Positions 33,377 to 44,900 of a stretch of 64,000 bases of DNA are shown here, piece by piece. The position numbers were made by a program, and so were the translations under genes. This DNA comes from Chaetoceros tenuissimus (lineage: Eukaryota; Bacillariophyta; Thalassiosirophyceae; Chaetocerotales; Chaetocerotaceae): contig BLLK01000022.1 of assembly GCA_021927905.1 (NCBI GenBank), forward strand, positions 2,604,001-2,668,000, in the 5' to 3' direction. Position 1 is the first letter of the stretch. Each line of letters starts with the position of its first letter. The notes beneath the pieces were generated by a model, which worked only from the letters and a program-made list of their open reading frames with translations, did not search any database and was not told the origin of the DNA.

Positions 33377-35547
33377 CCATCTAATAGAGAACCAAACCTT
33401 TTCTTATTCTTTTCAGATATTTTTTGCCTCGTTTTTTCATACCACAAGTCACGGTCTAAAAACCTTGAATAAGATCCTTCATCTTGGGTTACATCTGCTC
33501 TGAGATCAGCATATAGTTCAGCTTCTTTCTCCCATCTTTCAGCAAGGGTGTCATTTCCTTCTTCTCTCGCGATCGCTGCATTTCTCTTTGCAATTTGCCT
33601 TGCACTCTTTTCACTTTCCAAGGAATCTACTTCATCTATATTCCCTTCTTCTCTAGCCTTGCGGATCATAATTTCACGCCTTGTAGACTCGTCAATGAGA
33701 GGAAGGAGTTGTTTGTCCAATGCATTAAAACCACCGCCATCATCTTGATTGATTTTCAGTACACGTGGCCGTGGCAATTTACCGTCAAAACTATCTAAAC
33801 TAGTCAATAATTGAGCTTTGTCTTGTATTGACATGCTGTCGAATTCTTCCAAGGATTGAATAGGAATAGCAGTGTCAAATACTGGTCTCTTATCATCCTT
33901 TTTAGAACCGAAAAATGTCATGTCCAGAGGGCTTCCTCGTGGTGCTTGAATCTTTGTATTTTCCGACATTATCCCCTCTCCCTGTGTCTCAATTGTAATC
34001 GCGTCAATGGATGAGCTCAAAGTAGGTAAAATGTCAAGGTTACCTATTCCCTCAGCCTCTTCAAACACCAACGGTGTCGAAAGTCTAGATTTGTCCCACT
34101 CCTTTTTTTCCATAAAAATATCAACATTACAAGCAATAGCCATTCCTATTGCTTCATCTGTATCACACTCAACAAGTAAGGTTTCTCCTTTCTTGATTCC
34201 ATTATTACCAAAGTCGTCATCACTATCATCCAATTCAACCTTTTCACCATTTATTGATATTTCCTTGATTCTACCTTTTCTCTGAAGCACTACCCCACCT
34301 CCAAAAATTACACTACCATTGAACAAACTTGAATCTTCAATTATACATCCAATGACCTCAGCATTTAGTTGCTCATCTATAATTTCTTTCATGAGTTCAA
34401 AAGGACTACTATATGGCAGGATACTCTTTTCAAACATTTCATTCTTTTCATCAATTTGCGGTTTATATCCAGTTGCACCTCGATATGGAGCATCACTTTG
34501 TTGTACATTGATAATAGCATTGAGAATGTTTGTGACAAATGGAGTTGGCTTTGACTTTGGAAGCAGGGATTGTTGCAATTCAAATAGTTTCTCTTCCGTC
34601 TCTACCAAACTTTGTTTTGCATCTTGGATCATTTGTACTCGGGCATCCCATGCATCGTAATATTCTGCAATCATGGCGTCATTTTCATATCCATTATTGG
34701 AATCATCCAAGTCTGTGATTTCAGTCCGTAGAATTGCCAATTGTTCTTCACTTTCAGCTACAGCCATTTTCCCTTCTTTTACCTCAAGCTCAAGTATCCG
34801 AAGTGCCAAGGTTGTTGAATTATCTTTAAAAGATGTATCCTGGTCCGTGTCCTTCTCTTCCCCCTCCAAGATATATTTCGCTCGGGCTGCCATGTTTCCT
34901 ATCGATAGAGATCTTCCATACCAATCTTTTCCCATGAAGCGGTTGTAACAATCACGTTTTCCAAGATGATATTTTTCTTCTACAGCATTACCTGAAGCAT
35001 CTCGGTTTCTTTTTGAAGGATCAATAGTCCACTTTGCATATGGCAAATTATCAAAAAGACCTCCATCACGATTAATGAGTAATGGATTCAATGTTAGACA
35101 GAGAGATTTCGAAATGGGCTCATTCTTCCAAGCAAATGAGAGTAATTTGACCGAATTCTCCTCACTCCCATTGGCAAGAGGTATGGGGAGTGACGATGAA
35201 TGATTTCTTTCTCTAGTATTTTGATTGTTGTTCCTATAGTTCTTTTCCGTCAAAAATAGACAAGGTGTATCCTTTGTACCTATTGTTCCTTTCCCTACAA
35301 AATCTAAAGGAACTAGTTTTTCAAGAGGATGGTCGCTTGTCATCCCAGTCAGAAGTTTTTCTATGATTGAGTACGACGTGAATTTCTTTTTTGCATCTTC
35401 AATTTTGTTGTTTGCTACTTCGTTTCCATCATCGAAGCTATTGTATCTTTCCCAAAGAAAAGGATATGAACTTGTGCTCTGCTTTGATATGAAAGCCGAA
35501 CTATGTGGAAGACAAAGTAAAACAATAATGATTTCACGAAACATCAT
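33367..35547 (-). CDS. plastid-targeted protein of unknown function (726 residues)
   Basis: Single exon from ATG at 35547. The first residues form a signal peptide (MMFREIIIVLLCLPHSSAF) with cleavage near Ala-Phe, followed by a Ser/Thr-rich stretch, so import into the secondary plastid is likely. No domain is recognised in the body. Visible parts are coiled-coil-like helices (residues about 245-340, e.g. LALRILELEVKEGKMAVAES), a Gly/Val strand region (SVIFGGGVVLQRKGRIKEI), and a helical, charged C-terminus with many Arg/Glu pairs (REIMIRKAREEGNIDEVDSL). I infer a stromal or thylakoid-associated protein of ochrophytes. A search with structure prediction would be needed to go further. Confidence 0.8.
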   Translation of the reverse strand: MMFREIIIVLLCLPHSSAFISKQSTSSYPFLWERYNSFDDGNEVANNKIEDAKKKFTSYSIIEKLLTGMTSDHPLEKLVPLDFVGKGTIGTKDTPCLFLTEKNYRNNNQNTRERNHSSSLPIPLANGSEENSVKLLSFAWKNEPISKSLCLTLNPLLINRDGGLFDNLPYAKWTIDPSKRNRDASGNAVEEKYHLGKRDCYNRFMGKDWYGRSLSIGNMAARAKYILEGEEKDTDQDTSFKDNSTTLALRILELEVKEGKMAVAESEEQLAILRTEITDLDDSNNGYENDAMIAEYYDAWDARVQMIQDAKQSLVETEEKLFELQQSLLPKSKPTPFVTNILNAIINVQQSDAPYRGATGYKPQIDEKNEMFEKSILPYSSPFELMKEIIDEQLNAEVIGCIIEDSSLFNGSVIFGGGVVLQRKGRIKEISINGEKVELDDSDDDFGNNGIKKGETLLVECDTDEAIGMAIACNVDIFMEKKEWDKSRLSTPLVFEEAEGIGNLDILPTLSSSIDAITIETQGEGIMSENTKIQAPRGSPLDMTFFGSKKDDKRPVFDTAIPIQSLEEFDSMSIQDKAQLLTSLDSFDGKLPRPRVLKINQDDGGGFNALDKQLLPLIDESTRREIMIRKAREEGNIDEVDSLESEKSARQIAKRNAAIAREEGNDTLAERWEKEAELYADLRADVTQDEGSYSRFLDRDLWYEKTRQKISEKNKKRFGSLLDGIE

Positions 35548-35931
35548 ATGTAGACGAAACCAGAAATGAGTCTATCAAAGTTTACATTAATCTCACTGAG
35601 GAACAAGTGCCTCTGATGAAACTTGTAATAGAGAACAAAACAAGGCAACAAGGCAACAATAAGCAACAAAAAGCGAAAAAGCATTCAAATTTCCCTTTCT
35701 TTAGTTGGTGTACGCGTACAATCCCCCTTTACCGAGGGTACTATACATAGTTTATATTTTAATTTTTATAACATTGAAAATAAATTGCTTTGAACAGTAT
35801 GATCATTCTTATTCTCCCATGCTTTTGTATTTATATTTGAGCTTATAAATAAAATCTATTTTCGGCATACGTACCCATCTTGCCATTCCATGTTTGTATG
35901 GAGTAGAGTTGTAAATTTGAAATATTCCTCA
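35548..35931. other. intergenic region
   Basis: About 380 AT-rich bases between two minus-strand genes. I see only a short CAA-rich stretch (about 35636-35672) and no gene. Confidence 0.4.
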
Positions 35932-36309
35932 TTATTTAACATTTAGTTGCCAGTTCACACCGAATCCATCCTCGACCCAGGTGAACAAAGATGAAAACCC
36001 ATAATTCCCAGCAGGCATCATCACTTTCCCTCCTTTAGATAATGAATCAGCATACCTCGTTAGATTTTCTTCTGATTCTAATTCAAGGAAGAACGAGATG
36101 CCTGGAGTGATGGACCAATCGTGAGAAATTAAACTATCACTTATCATAATCTCTTGGCCTTCAATTGAGAATACTGCCAACATTATAAGAGACTCATTTG
36201 GCTCTGAATGTTTCTGAACAGATATTAATTTGAATGAAGGAAATATAGATTCATATAAGTCTAATGCTTCCTTCGCCTTCTTTTCAATTGTGATGAATGG
36301 TCTCAACAT
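35932..36309 (-). CDS. VOC-superfamily PhnB/3-dmu-9_3-mt-like protein
   Basis: Single exon, 125 residues. The start (MLRPFITIEKKAKEALDLYESIFPSFKL) matches the PhnB-like pattern in which a small beta-strand domain carries the YxxxFP motif. Further matches are LIMLAVFSIEGQEIMISDS, PGISFFLELES and, at the end, FSSLFTWVEDGFGVNWQL. Members are common in bacteria, often as stand-alone proteins of about 130 residues with unknown substrate; they belong to the glyoxalase/bleomycin-resistance fold. No targeting signal is present. The type is mainly bacterial, so ancient transfer is possible but untested. Confidence 0.85.
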   Translation of the reverse strand: MLRPFITIEKKAKEALDLYESIFPSFKLISVQKHSEPNESLIMLAVFSIEGQEIMISDSLISHDWSITPGISFFLELESEENLTRYADSLSKGGKVMMPAGNYGFSSLFTWVEDGFGVNWQLNVK

Positions 36310-36637
36310 GAATGTGATGCACTTTGTTATAATGTTTATTTATCTGAATAGATAGCTTTATTTAATCATGTACGGTTTCACGCGAGGTACTTCTGTAGTA
36401 AATCTGTATCTTTTTGAGAAAAGATTGAAAATTGCTTTAATCAACATGCGTCTTCTTCCCCTAATATTTTTAACCACTATCAAACCGTTCAATTAATGGG
36501 CACAAAATGGAATGAAACCAAGAGTCTCAGTGGTAAAACCATATTCACAAAATAAAAATATCACACAAAAACATTCTTTATCATAATTTAAAAACTTAGA
36601 TAAAGTCTGTTCAAGATTTTTGACCCAATTTTCTGTT
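36310..36637. other. intergenic region
   Basis: About 330 AT-rich bases between the VOC-like gene and the 3' end of the WD40 gene. Nothing recognisable. Confidence 0.4.
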
Positions 36638-38912
36638 TCATGGTTTGAAATCTATGACATTAACCACATTCGAGGAAAAGCATGCTGCAATTCTTGTCTC
36701 TTCTTTGTTCCATGCCACCTCAAATATATCTCCCTGCCCCTTGAAGTTTTTAATGTGTTTGCCATCCTTCACTCTCCAGACATAAAGTTGCCCCGCTAGA
36801 GATCCACTCGCCAAATAGTCTCCCGATGGAGAAAATGCAACCGAGTAGACGGACTCTCTATGTCGAGAGAGTACTGCCAAACAAGATCCATCCTGTATGT
36901 TCCATAATCTTACTGTCGAATCAAATGAAGCTGTTGCTAGCATACGTGGCTTTTCTGGATTCTTAGATCCTGGTCCAGTCGGACTCCTATATTTTGGAAA
37001 AAAGACAATGTTAATAAATAGTATCTACAAACTCTTGATGCAAATATCAATCAAGCTGCCTCACCATTTGACAGTGTAAATTTCTTGCTTATGGCTAGCT
37101 AAATCATACAAAGGATCTGATTTTCCACTCGATACATCCCAAACCTTTGCAGTTGAATCATCTGAGCAACTTGCCAAGAGAGTACCTGATGGATCCCACT
37201 TGACTGCATTCACTTCATCTTTGTGACCACTAAACTTTTGCAATGGAAAATTTGAGCCAACCTTACAAATCAAAACAGTCTTATCAGTGGAGCAACTTGC
37301 AAAAGTTGTGTCATCCTTCCAATCAACATCTAGGGCAGGTGCAGTGTGGTGTTGGAATTGCTGTTTTATCTCTCCTCGTTCACCCGATACATCCCATACA
37401 ATTGTTGTTTTATCATAAGACCCCGATAATAAAAAGTTACCACTCTTGTTCCATTTCAATGAAAAAATAGGGCCAATGTGACCCCGAAGAGTAAACATAA
37501 TAGCTCCACTTCTATTCCACACTCTTGCAACACCATCGTATGACCCTGTTGCAAGTAATTCACCGTTTGAAGACCATTCCAGGGTTGTGACATCTTTGTT
37601 CTTCTTGTCTGATGAGTTAGTTCCATGTTGCAGAAGACGACATGCAGTCGAGCCTGCCTTGGCATCCCTTCCACCCATTGTCCATATCCTCGCAGATGCG
37701 TCACCACTTCCCGTTGCAAGTAACTCTGGATAGATTGGATTCCATGCACACATGAAAACTTCTGAAGTATGTTTGTTCAATTCTAAAACCTCATCAGGAC
37801 GTGAATGTGTAATCTTATCCTCTTTCTCAATAATGTCTCTATCCTGTGGCAATCCTGTTGTTGCTACTGCACTTTGTGTGTCAACTTCCATAGGGGTTGA
37901 ATCACTTTCTTTTTTTGCTTCAGAAAGAGAAGCAAGTGCAGCTACGGATGCGTTTCCATGCCCATTACTTACGATTTGTGTTGGGGGAGGTGTTGGATCA
38001 GCAACTTTCTTAGCAGCTTCAAGAGCTGCTGCATTGCTGTTAGAACTGGAACGCCTATTGCTACTCTTGTTACTCTTGCCATTTGAACTACTAGCTTTTT
38101 CAGTCAGTAGAGAAGTTGCCCTTATGTCAGCAGCACGCTTTGCCTCAATATCAAATCTAGCTTTGATAGCTGCTGCTGCAGAGGCTGGTGGTACATTTAA
38201 TTTGATAGGAGGATTCTTCCGTGTAAGAGCTTTGACCGAGTAGGGTGATAAAATAGAAAAGTCAATATTGGAAGGATCGGCATTTGCAGAAGATGAGGCA
38301 TTTTCTCTATCTGTTCCGTCCTGGCGTAGTGTTTCTTCGATAGCGATATATTGTAATCCTTTCTGCAAAAAGCTGATAAGTGCTCCAGGTGGGACATTTG
38401 CTTTACTTGACTCGGTACCTCCAACCAGACTCTCGTAAGCAAACGTAAATGCTGAATGAACAAACCCTAGAAAGAGGAATAAAGTGGTTAGCTTTAATTA
38501 ATCATGAACATATTTGAAGGAGCAAAAGCACTATTCTCAGGAGAGGAGCATATATACGAGCACATGATCGAAATTAAGCTTCCATTACATTGATATAATG
38601 GTAACAAAAACTTCAATATGTGCATGATGCATCTTGAATGTTCATCATCACACTATGAGGAACTAACTCTGAGAGGCCTATTGTCCACATAGTTTTGCTA
38701 GACATACCTGATTCTTGCAAGTACCTATATATCAACACATTGATTTCATCACTTGATATTTGCAATGCCATCTTAGGTGTTGCATTTGATCTACTGTCGG
38801 CACCAGCTGCAGCGGATGAATCTATACCTGCATTACGTGGGCTTTGACTTGCACTCCCTGTGTCCATAGAAGTGGGCGACTTTCTACTACTGCCTCCACT
38901 TGGATTAGACAT
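36638..38912 (-). CDS. TBL1X-like: TBL1/TBL1XR1-like LisH-WD40 corepressor subunit
   Basis: Three exons, 38912-38708, 38466-37065 and 36986-36638, join to about 651 residues. The LisH motif spans the first junction: INVLIYRYLQESG, then FVHSAFTFAYES. A variable low-complexity part follows (residues about 100-225, Ser/Ala/Asn-rich). Eight WD40 repeats then begin at VLELNKHTSEVFMCAWNP, with clear units such as LRGHIGPIFSLKWNKSG, FSGHKDEVNAVKWDPSG and LSRHRESVYSVAFSPSG. TBL1 proteins bind histone tails and hold the NCoR/SMRT-HDAC3 complex (yeast Sif2 in Set3C). A nuclear role in gene repression is therefore expected. The first intron (241 bp) is the longest found in the window. The start is ATG at 38912; the frame upstream has only a TTG. 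Confidence 0.92.
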
Positions 38913-39437
38913 TCTGCAATTAGCTTTCAATCTTTTGCACTGATATTATCAAAATTAAGAAGAAATGTATCCAATGTCTGCCGTCGCAATAGATGAACAG
39001 ATAGCCTCTATAGGGAAATTAACACCTCCACTTTGGTTTACATAAGAGGTGCAGTTGGAGTTGAGCCTGTTTGGCGGTGGGTTTGTGCTAACCTTACACA
39101 AAATAGCGAAATACTCTTTTATCATTGGTTTTGTACCAAAGTACTTACGATACTATATATATACGTACATGGAAATCGAAAAAGTCTTTCCAATTCCCAT
39201 CCCGGTCCGGTTATTTGAATTGCTTCTGACCATTCATTTTACTACTTTCCTCCTGAATATCTGGCTAGGTATAATTTATACATAGCTATAAATTTACCGT
39301 CAAACTGGGGGGGAGATCTAAAAATGAATATTTTGCATTTTTTCTTGTTTTTTAAATGTTTGATGAAATCAACACCATAAACCTCCAGAACGATCTTCAT
39401 AGCTGCAAATCACATTGAAATCGTAGGTGATATAACT
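38913..39437. other. intergenic region, divergent promoters
   Basis: About 525 bases between the WD40 gene and SRP receptor beta. There are short TATATA/ACGTAC words near 39153-39170 and a run of seven G at about 39307. No gene seen. Confidence 0.4.
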
Positions 39438-40478
39438 ATGAGTGAAAGTACAGTGGAAACAATGGTTCAGGCTCTGCCATTTTTAACTCAAACGAGACGT
39501 GCAATTTCGCCGTATTTGCCCCCTCCTCTGTTGAATCTAATGCGTACTATTGATACTCACCAGTTCACAAATACCTATCTACCAGATGGAAGCGAACCTT
39601 CAACATTTATTCTAATCGTCATCTTTGGAACATATTTGCTGATTAACGTCTTCAATCTAATCGCATATTTCGTTGGAGGTAATTCAAAAACACTAATTGA
39701 GGGAATAGAAGACGATGAACCCGAATCCAATGTATTACATGATGTATCCGACGAAGACTCAAAATATAGAGATACTGTCATCATCTTTGGCCCTTCTTCA
39801 AGCGGCAAAAGTCTATTATATCATAAAATTACCTCAGCCAATCCAAATAATATCAAAACAGTAATGAGCCTGAAAGCAAACATACACATCATGGAGAATG
39901 GAGAGACATCAGAGGGTTTACGTATCATTGATTACCCTGGGCATGTGACTCTTTCATCAAAGCTACCAAGTTTACTTGTTGCAGAGAAGAGTGGAAAAGG
40001 TTCCACTAGAGCAGTTCTATTGGTGGATTCTACAAAATCATTGACGGAAGCTGGATCTCTCCTCTACTCCGTTTTGACGAATGCAGATGTGGTCAATTCA
40101 TGGAAGAATTCTTCTCAGACTTTGACAATTCTAATTGCTTGCAATAAAAAGGATTCTCTGGGATCTAAGAACTGGAGAAGAGTCAAGATACAACTGAAAA
40201 ATGAATTGGAGAAATTGAAAAAGATCGCCAGCTCTTTGAAACAAAACAATGTTGATAGCGAAATGAATGATACAAATAGTGATGATAATATTGAACTTAT
40301 CGGTAAGAACATTGATTTGCAAGATTTGAGCAAAAATGGTATTGATAATATACAGCTTGGCTTCATGTCACTATCAACGAGAGATGAAGATGGATTACAA
40401 GAGCTTCAAACCTTTATCAGAGAGGGCAAAATGTTGACCGATACTTCGTCAATCCTAGGCAACAGAAAGAAAATATAA
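39438..40478 (+). CDS. SRPRB: signal recognition particle receptor, beta subunit
   Basis: Single exon, 346 residues. An N-terminal membrane helix (STFILIVIFGTYLLINVFNL) anchors it in the ER membrane. The GTPase domain follows: G1 FGPSSSGKS, G3 DYPGH and G4 CNKKD. SR-beta holds SR-alpha and thus docks ribosomes at the translocon. The Asn/Asp-rich insert after the G4 region (residues about 270-300) and the Ser pair in G1 are species features. The end (GLQELQTFIREG) matches the family's last helix. Confidence 0.93.
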   Translation: MSESTVETMVQALPFLTQTRRAISPYLPPPLLNLMRTIDTHQFTNTYLPDGSEPSTFILIVIFGTYLLINVFNLIAYFVGGNSKTLIEGIEDDEPESNVLHDVSDEDSKYRDTVIIFGPSSSGKSLLYHKITSANPNNIKTVMSLKANIHIMENGETSEGLRIIDYPGHVTLSSKLPSLLVAEKSGKGSTRAVLLVDSTKSLTEAGSLLYSVLTNADVVNSWKNSSQTLTILIACNKKDSLGSKNWRRVKIQLKNELEKLKKIASSLKQNNVDSEMNDTNSDDNIELIGKNIDLQDLSKNGIDNIQLGFMSLSTRDEDGLQELQTFIREGKMLTDTSSILGNRKKI

Positions 40479-40535
40479 TGCAAGAGAAATATCAAAATTC
40501 TAAACTGCATTTTCATAGAATACGTACATAGTTAT

Positions 40536-41573
40536 TTATTTGTTCATTACTGCAAAGTTCCATGTCTCTCCTTCATCCTTCTTCGCAAGAGTTATACATA
40601 GTTCTCTTCCATTTGAGTCTGGGTCGTCTTGGATCGTAAATGTTGATTCATCAACTGACACCTTTCCCCATGTATCTCCATCACAAAGAGTTTGCCCAGC
40701 AACACTTACTTTCAAGGTCTTAAATCCAAACTTCACCTTTACGTATTTTGCTTTTGTTCCAGGAGCCACTGAAAATCTCAATTCTACTTCATCGTCAGTT
40801 TGAGACCACTTGTAGCCATTTTCTTCTTGATCACCAGGATTTCCTCCTGCAGCGATTGCATTACTATTTCCGCCGCTGCCTTTGCTCATGTTCTGCAACG
40901 TATTGGACAGATTGGCCGCAGCGCCACCATGACCTCCGCCTCCACCCTTCCGACGAGCTGTTCGACACCACTCAACCTTACTCAAATCGCCCTCTACGTC
41001 TTCAGGAAGCATATCTACCCGCTCCCAAATATCTTCTAATTCATTATCATGACACCTTCCAACAAAAACATCACCGTAGATCCCAGACGGCTTTCCATCT
41101 TCATTTGATGCATCAGCTGGTAAACCATGACCACAAGCTTTCATGAGATTTGTTGCTCTCGTATTCAAGGCATAATCTTTATTTCTAGCATTATCATCGC
41201 CATACATGGATACAGCCATGTGACCATTCAAAGGAGTTGGGACAGTCAAACATGTAATTTCACATGTAGCACTGTTTTGTGTGGACTGAATCAGATTAAT
41301 GATTGCATCGTCATTCATTTCATTCAACTGCTTAGCTGCTGGGCTTGAAGCATATTGTTCACGGATGTTTTGTGCAATTTGTTTCTTTTCTTCAGGAGAA
41401 GCTTTGGCTAGTGCTTCTGCTTTTGCAGATCCTCCTGATTGTTCAAAGAAGTATTGTTTCGCGTTCTTTGCGAGAGCATCATCGGAGAGTCCACCTGCCT
41501 TGGATGCCGTCTGCACAGTTATAGGTTCAGACTCGGCTGCTGGTATGAAAACGTATTTGAACAGGTCTGACAT
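40536..41573 (-). CDS. CS-domain (p23/NudC-like) protein
   Basis: Single exon, 345 residues, with its 3' end 57 bp from the SRPRB stop on the other strand. The C-terminal 100 residues form a CS domain: YKWSQTDDEVELRFSVAPGT, then VKFGFKTLKVSV and GDTWGKVSVDESTFTI, with LCITLAKKDEGETWNF at the end. CS domains of NudC and p23 bind HSP90 or other clients. The first 230 residues are less typical: an Ala/Lys helical part (residues 30-95), a Cys-containing part (ATCEITCLTVPTPLNGHMAV, GDVFVGRCHDNELEDIWER) and a Gly/His linker (GGGGGHGGAAAN). This architecture is not one I know from animals or plants. Confidence 0.85.
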   Translation of the reverse strand: MSDLFKYVFIPAAESEPITVQTASKAGGLSDDALAKNAKQYFFEQSGGSAKAEALAKASPEEKKQIAQNIREQYASSPAAKQLNEMNDDAIINLIQSTQNSATCEITCLTVPTPLNGHMAVSMYGDDNARNKDYALNTRATNLMKACGHGLPADASNEDGKPSGIYGDVFVGRCHDNELEDIWERVDMLPEDVEGDLSKVEWCRTARRKGGGGGHGGAAANLSNTLQNMSKGSGGNSNAIAAGGNPGDQEENGYKWSQTDDEVELRFSVAPGTKAKYVKVKFGFKTLKVSVAGQTLCDGDTWGKVSVDESTFTIQDDPDSNGRELCITLAKKDEGETWNFAVMNK

Positions 41574-41914
41574 TATTTGATTCGCGGCTTATGGATAGTG
41601 TAATGCAAAGATGAATTGCAAAAATAATGAAAACTTCGGAGAAAATGAAGGGTAAGGAAGGAGGACAAGATGGGACTGACATGTAAATACCAAGTCAATA
41701 AGGTTGTGGATGCAAAGGAAGAAAGAGTGACCCTAAGGAAGAAAAGGATGGGAGGAGCAAAATCCAACAATCCAAAACACCAAACAAAGGCAAAAGGCAC
41801 TGATTATGGTAACAACACAGCTGTTGCCTGCATAGAATAGACTTTATCCAAGTAATTTACTACATGCAAAATCCTCTGGTCAAATTTTCTTTGTATTGAA
41901 AAACATCTCCCAAA
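41574..41914. other. intergenic region, divergent promoters
   Basis: About 340 bases between the CS-domain and DDT genes, transcribed apart. Contains A/G-rich tracts but no recognisable gene. Confidence 0.4.
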
Positions 41915-44900
41915 ATGTCAGAGGCAGAACTTGCAGCTAAGCGCAAGAAGCAAAAGAAAAAGATGACCAAGATTCTATCCAAAGCTTGGCAGCTTGAACG
42001 TGCTGAACCTTTTCAAGAAGTTGATGATGATCAGGTGATTGCTGTAGGAGGCGATGGACCTATGGACCTTACGAGTATGGGGAAAAATCTTGATAAGGAT
42101 GTGTATCAATTGGGACGTAAAGGTTGGGAGCAATTTGCTGCGGATCTTGGGTTCATCTACAACCGTTTCATTGCTTGGTAAGTAAATTTCTTTCATCTCT
42201 ATCTGTAAAATGAAAGACAATTGGGTGCAAATTTCTTTTCAGTAGAAAAGAATCAATGCGTATTTCCAAATTGAATATATTTATTGTAGCAACAATTCTT
42301 CTAAATTTTAATTACTTTATCCTTCACAGTGGAAGGAAGTCGAAACTTGCAAAAACTCATTTGAAAAGTATAGGAGAACTACTTGGACACATTGATGAAA
42401 ATTTGATTAAAATTTCAAAAGATTCAAAACCTTCACCAGATTCTTCATCAAGTCCAAAGAAACGTAAAGCTGGTGCATTAGATGAAAATGGGCATATACC
42501 GAAAAAGAAAAATGCACGGAGTCATGATCGAAGTGATACACCTACATTATCACAACGGGAGGAAAAAGCAATGAATAATCTTATTAAACAAATTGAAGAT
42601 TGTGGTGGTAAGTTCTGAATGAAGAAAGCTGTAAAATGGCGCATATATCAAAGGAGCACACTTCTAATCCTTTTTACCGCCTGTACCCTAGGTGACAAAT
42701 CTCAAGTCAGCTCATTTCGAGTAAAAATATCACAAACTGGTGAACGCTTTCAAACTGCATTTTATTCTGCTCAAGGACGTAAATTTAAATCAGTTCCAGA
42801 AGTATTGAAATTCCTAAACCTTGCTGATGAGAATAAATCCTCGGCTTCTGGATCATCAAAGTCGAAACCTTTGACAAAGAAGGGTATCCCAAAGAATGCT
42901 AGGGATTTAGAAAATGAAAGAAAAAGATTGAACCGTGAACTTGATAAATTGATGAAAAATCATGACAAGGCATCGAAAGCTCTCGACGATTTTCAAAATG
43001 AACAGAGCAATGATAATAGCCAAATAGATGATGATCTAATTCCATTTGATCAGAAAAAGAATAGAGGTCTATGGTCAGTTTTATCGAAACCAGAAATGAG
43101 TTCTTTTCCAGGATTACCAGCATCTTGTACTCAGGAAGTCCTAATGACATGGGATTTTCTTTGTACATTCAGTAGGACACTGAGCCTACATACTATCTCA
43201 CTTGATGATTTCGCGGCAGCATTGATATATAAGCCACAAAGTCAAGAAGATTCCATCAGCCCTCCACTCTACCTAGCTGAAGCACATCTGGCTTTGCTTC
43301 GTCTATTGTTAAATGACGTTTCTAGTGACAGTTGGTGGTGGAGTACATTAGAAACACCCGAAACCGAGGCAAAAGAAGAGATTACCAAAGGAGAAGCAGA
43401 TAATATTGCCCCTACCATCAAGTTTGACTTTGGAGCATTAATTGACTACGATGAAGATGTCACAATTACTCAAAAGTGGATCCAAGCTTTAGAAGACGTT
43501 CGTACTAGACGAGCAAATGCGGGTGGCTCCATTAAAGCAGCGATCAAATCTGCAATATCGTTGACTCAAAATCCAGTTGTGAAGGCATATCTTCGTAAAT
43601 CAATGAGAGGCTGGAGAGGAAGTGACGCAGCTTTTGCAAAACAATCTGTTATGTGGCTCATTGGACGTTTCCGAGAAGCAAGGCCAGATATATGGGGAAG
43701 AGAAATTGAAAGTACAATATTGGAAGAAAATAAAGCCAAGGTTGTAAGAGAAGCCTCCGTTGCAATGGAAGATCTCGAAGAGGCCGAAAATGACGAAGTT
43801 GAAGATATTCAAGACGGAGAAGGGGACTCCGACAACGAAGATTCAGACGAAGAAGAGGATGAGAACGAAATGGAAACCGAAGAAATGTACAAGCAAAAAA
43901 TACCTGACCCAAATCGTGTTACTGGAGATCAGAAAGAAGATTTGAGTGCACCAGTAACGACAAGCATTCCATACAAACCTCCTCCATATGTTGTTGATTT
44001 ACTTTTACCACCCGGCAAACCAGCATTCACATCAAATATTGTTTCGCCATTTACCTGGTCATATCTCGCTGGTGCTTCGGCATCTCGTGTACTACATCGC
44101 TATAAGAGATTGAGAAATGAAGTTGATGATACCTTGCGCGAATTTAGAGAAATGGATCCGCTCAATTTGGGAGAAAGAAGACGGAGAGAGCAGATTTCAA
44201 CCTTTCGCGTCTTCTCTGAGTGCTTTGCAGAAGCAGAAAATGGTCATGAATGTCCAATAGAAGCAGCAGTCAAGCACCTGTGTATGGGTGAGAGCTATTT
44301 GAAATTAACTGCTTTGCAGAGATTATGTATACTAAGAGTTCTGATTGAGGCTGCATATGATACTTATCATGTTAATCAATGTGTCCAGGGTAATATCAAT
44401 GATCGAAAGTCTGCTATCAAACAGCTAGAGAATGAAGAAAAAAGGGCAAAGAAAGAGGCTAGAGAAGAAACTTTAAAGGTTGAGCAAGCAGCTCGTGAAC
44501 GTCTAGCGAAACAGGCAAAAGATGAATTTATATCAAAAAAGAGAAGAGAATTAATACGCAAAAACAAGCATACTGGAGAGTTTGAGAACGATTATTTGAA
44601 TAGCTTAACAGAAGAAGAGATTGGTAACTTCGATGAGGATACTAAGGCTGAATATGATGCTCTCCCTGGTCCAAAGAATTTCAGTAAAAATGAGGTTCGA
44701 ACAATGGTATCGAAAATCAACGACGAGTCTGCGTTTAACACCTCGGAATTGGAGATATTGACTTTGGAAGAAATTGAAAGTAGAGAAAAGCTAGCGCTGT
44801 CTGAAATGGAAGAAGAAATGGCCGAACTCGGAGACTCTAATGATGCATTCAATCGAGAAACTTCATCGAGAATCCAAAATCTTAAGAGGGAAATCGAGAA

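Noticed and set aside
37752-38243. 163-codon plus-strand frame opposite the WD40 gene
   Set aside because: It mirrors the low-complexity Ser/Ala region of the TBL1-like protein and has biased Ser/Leu/Ala composition.
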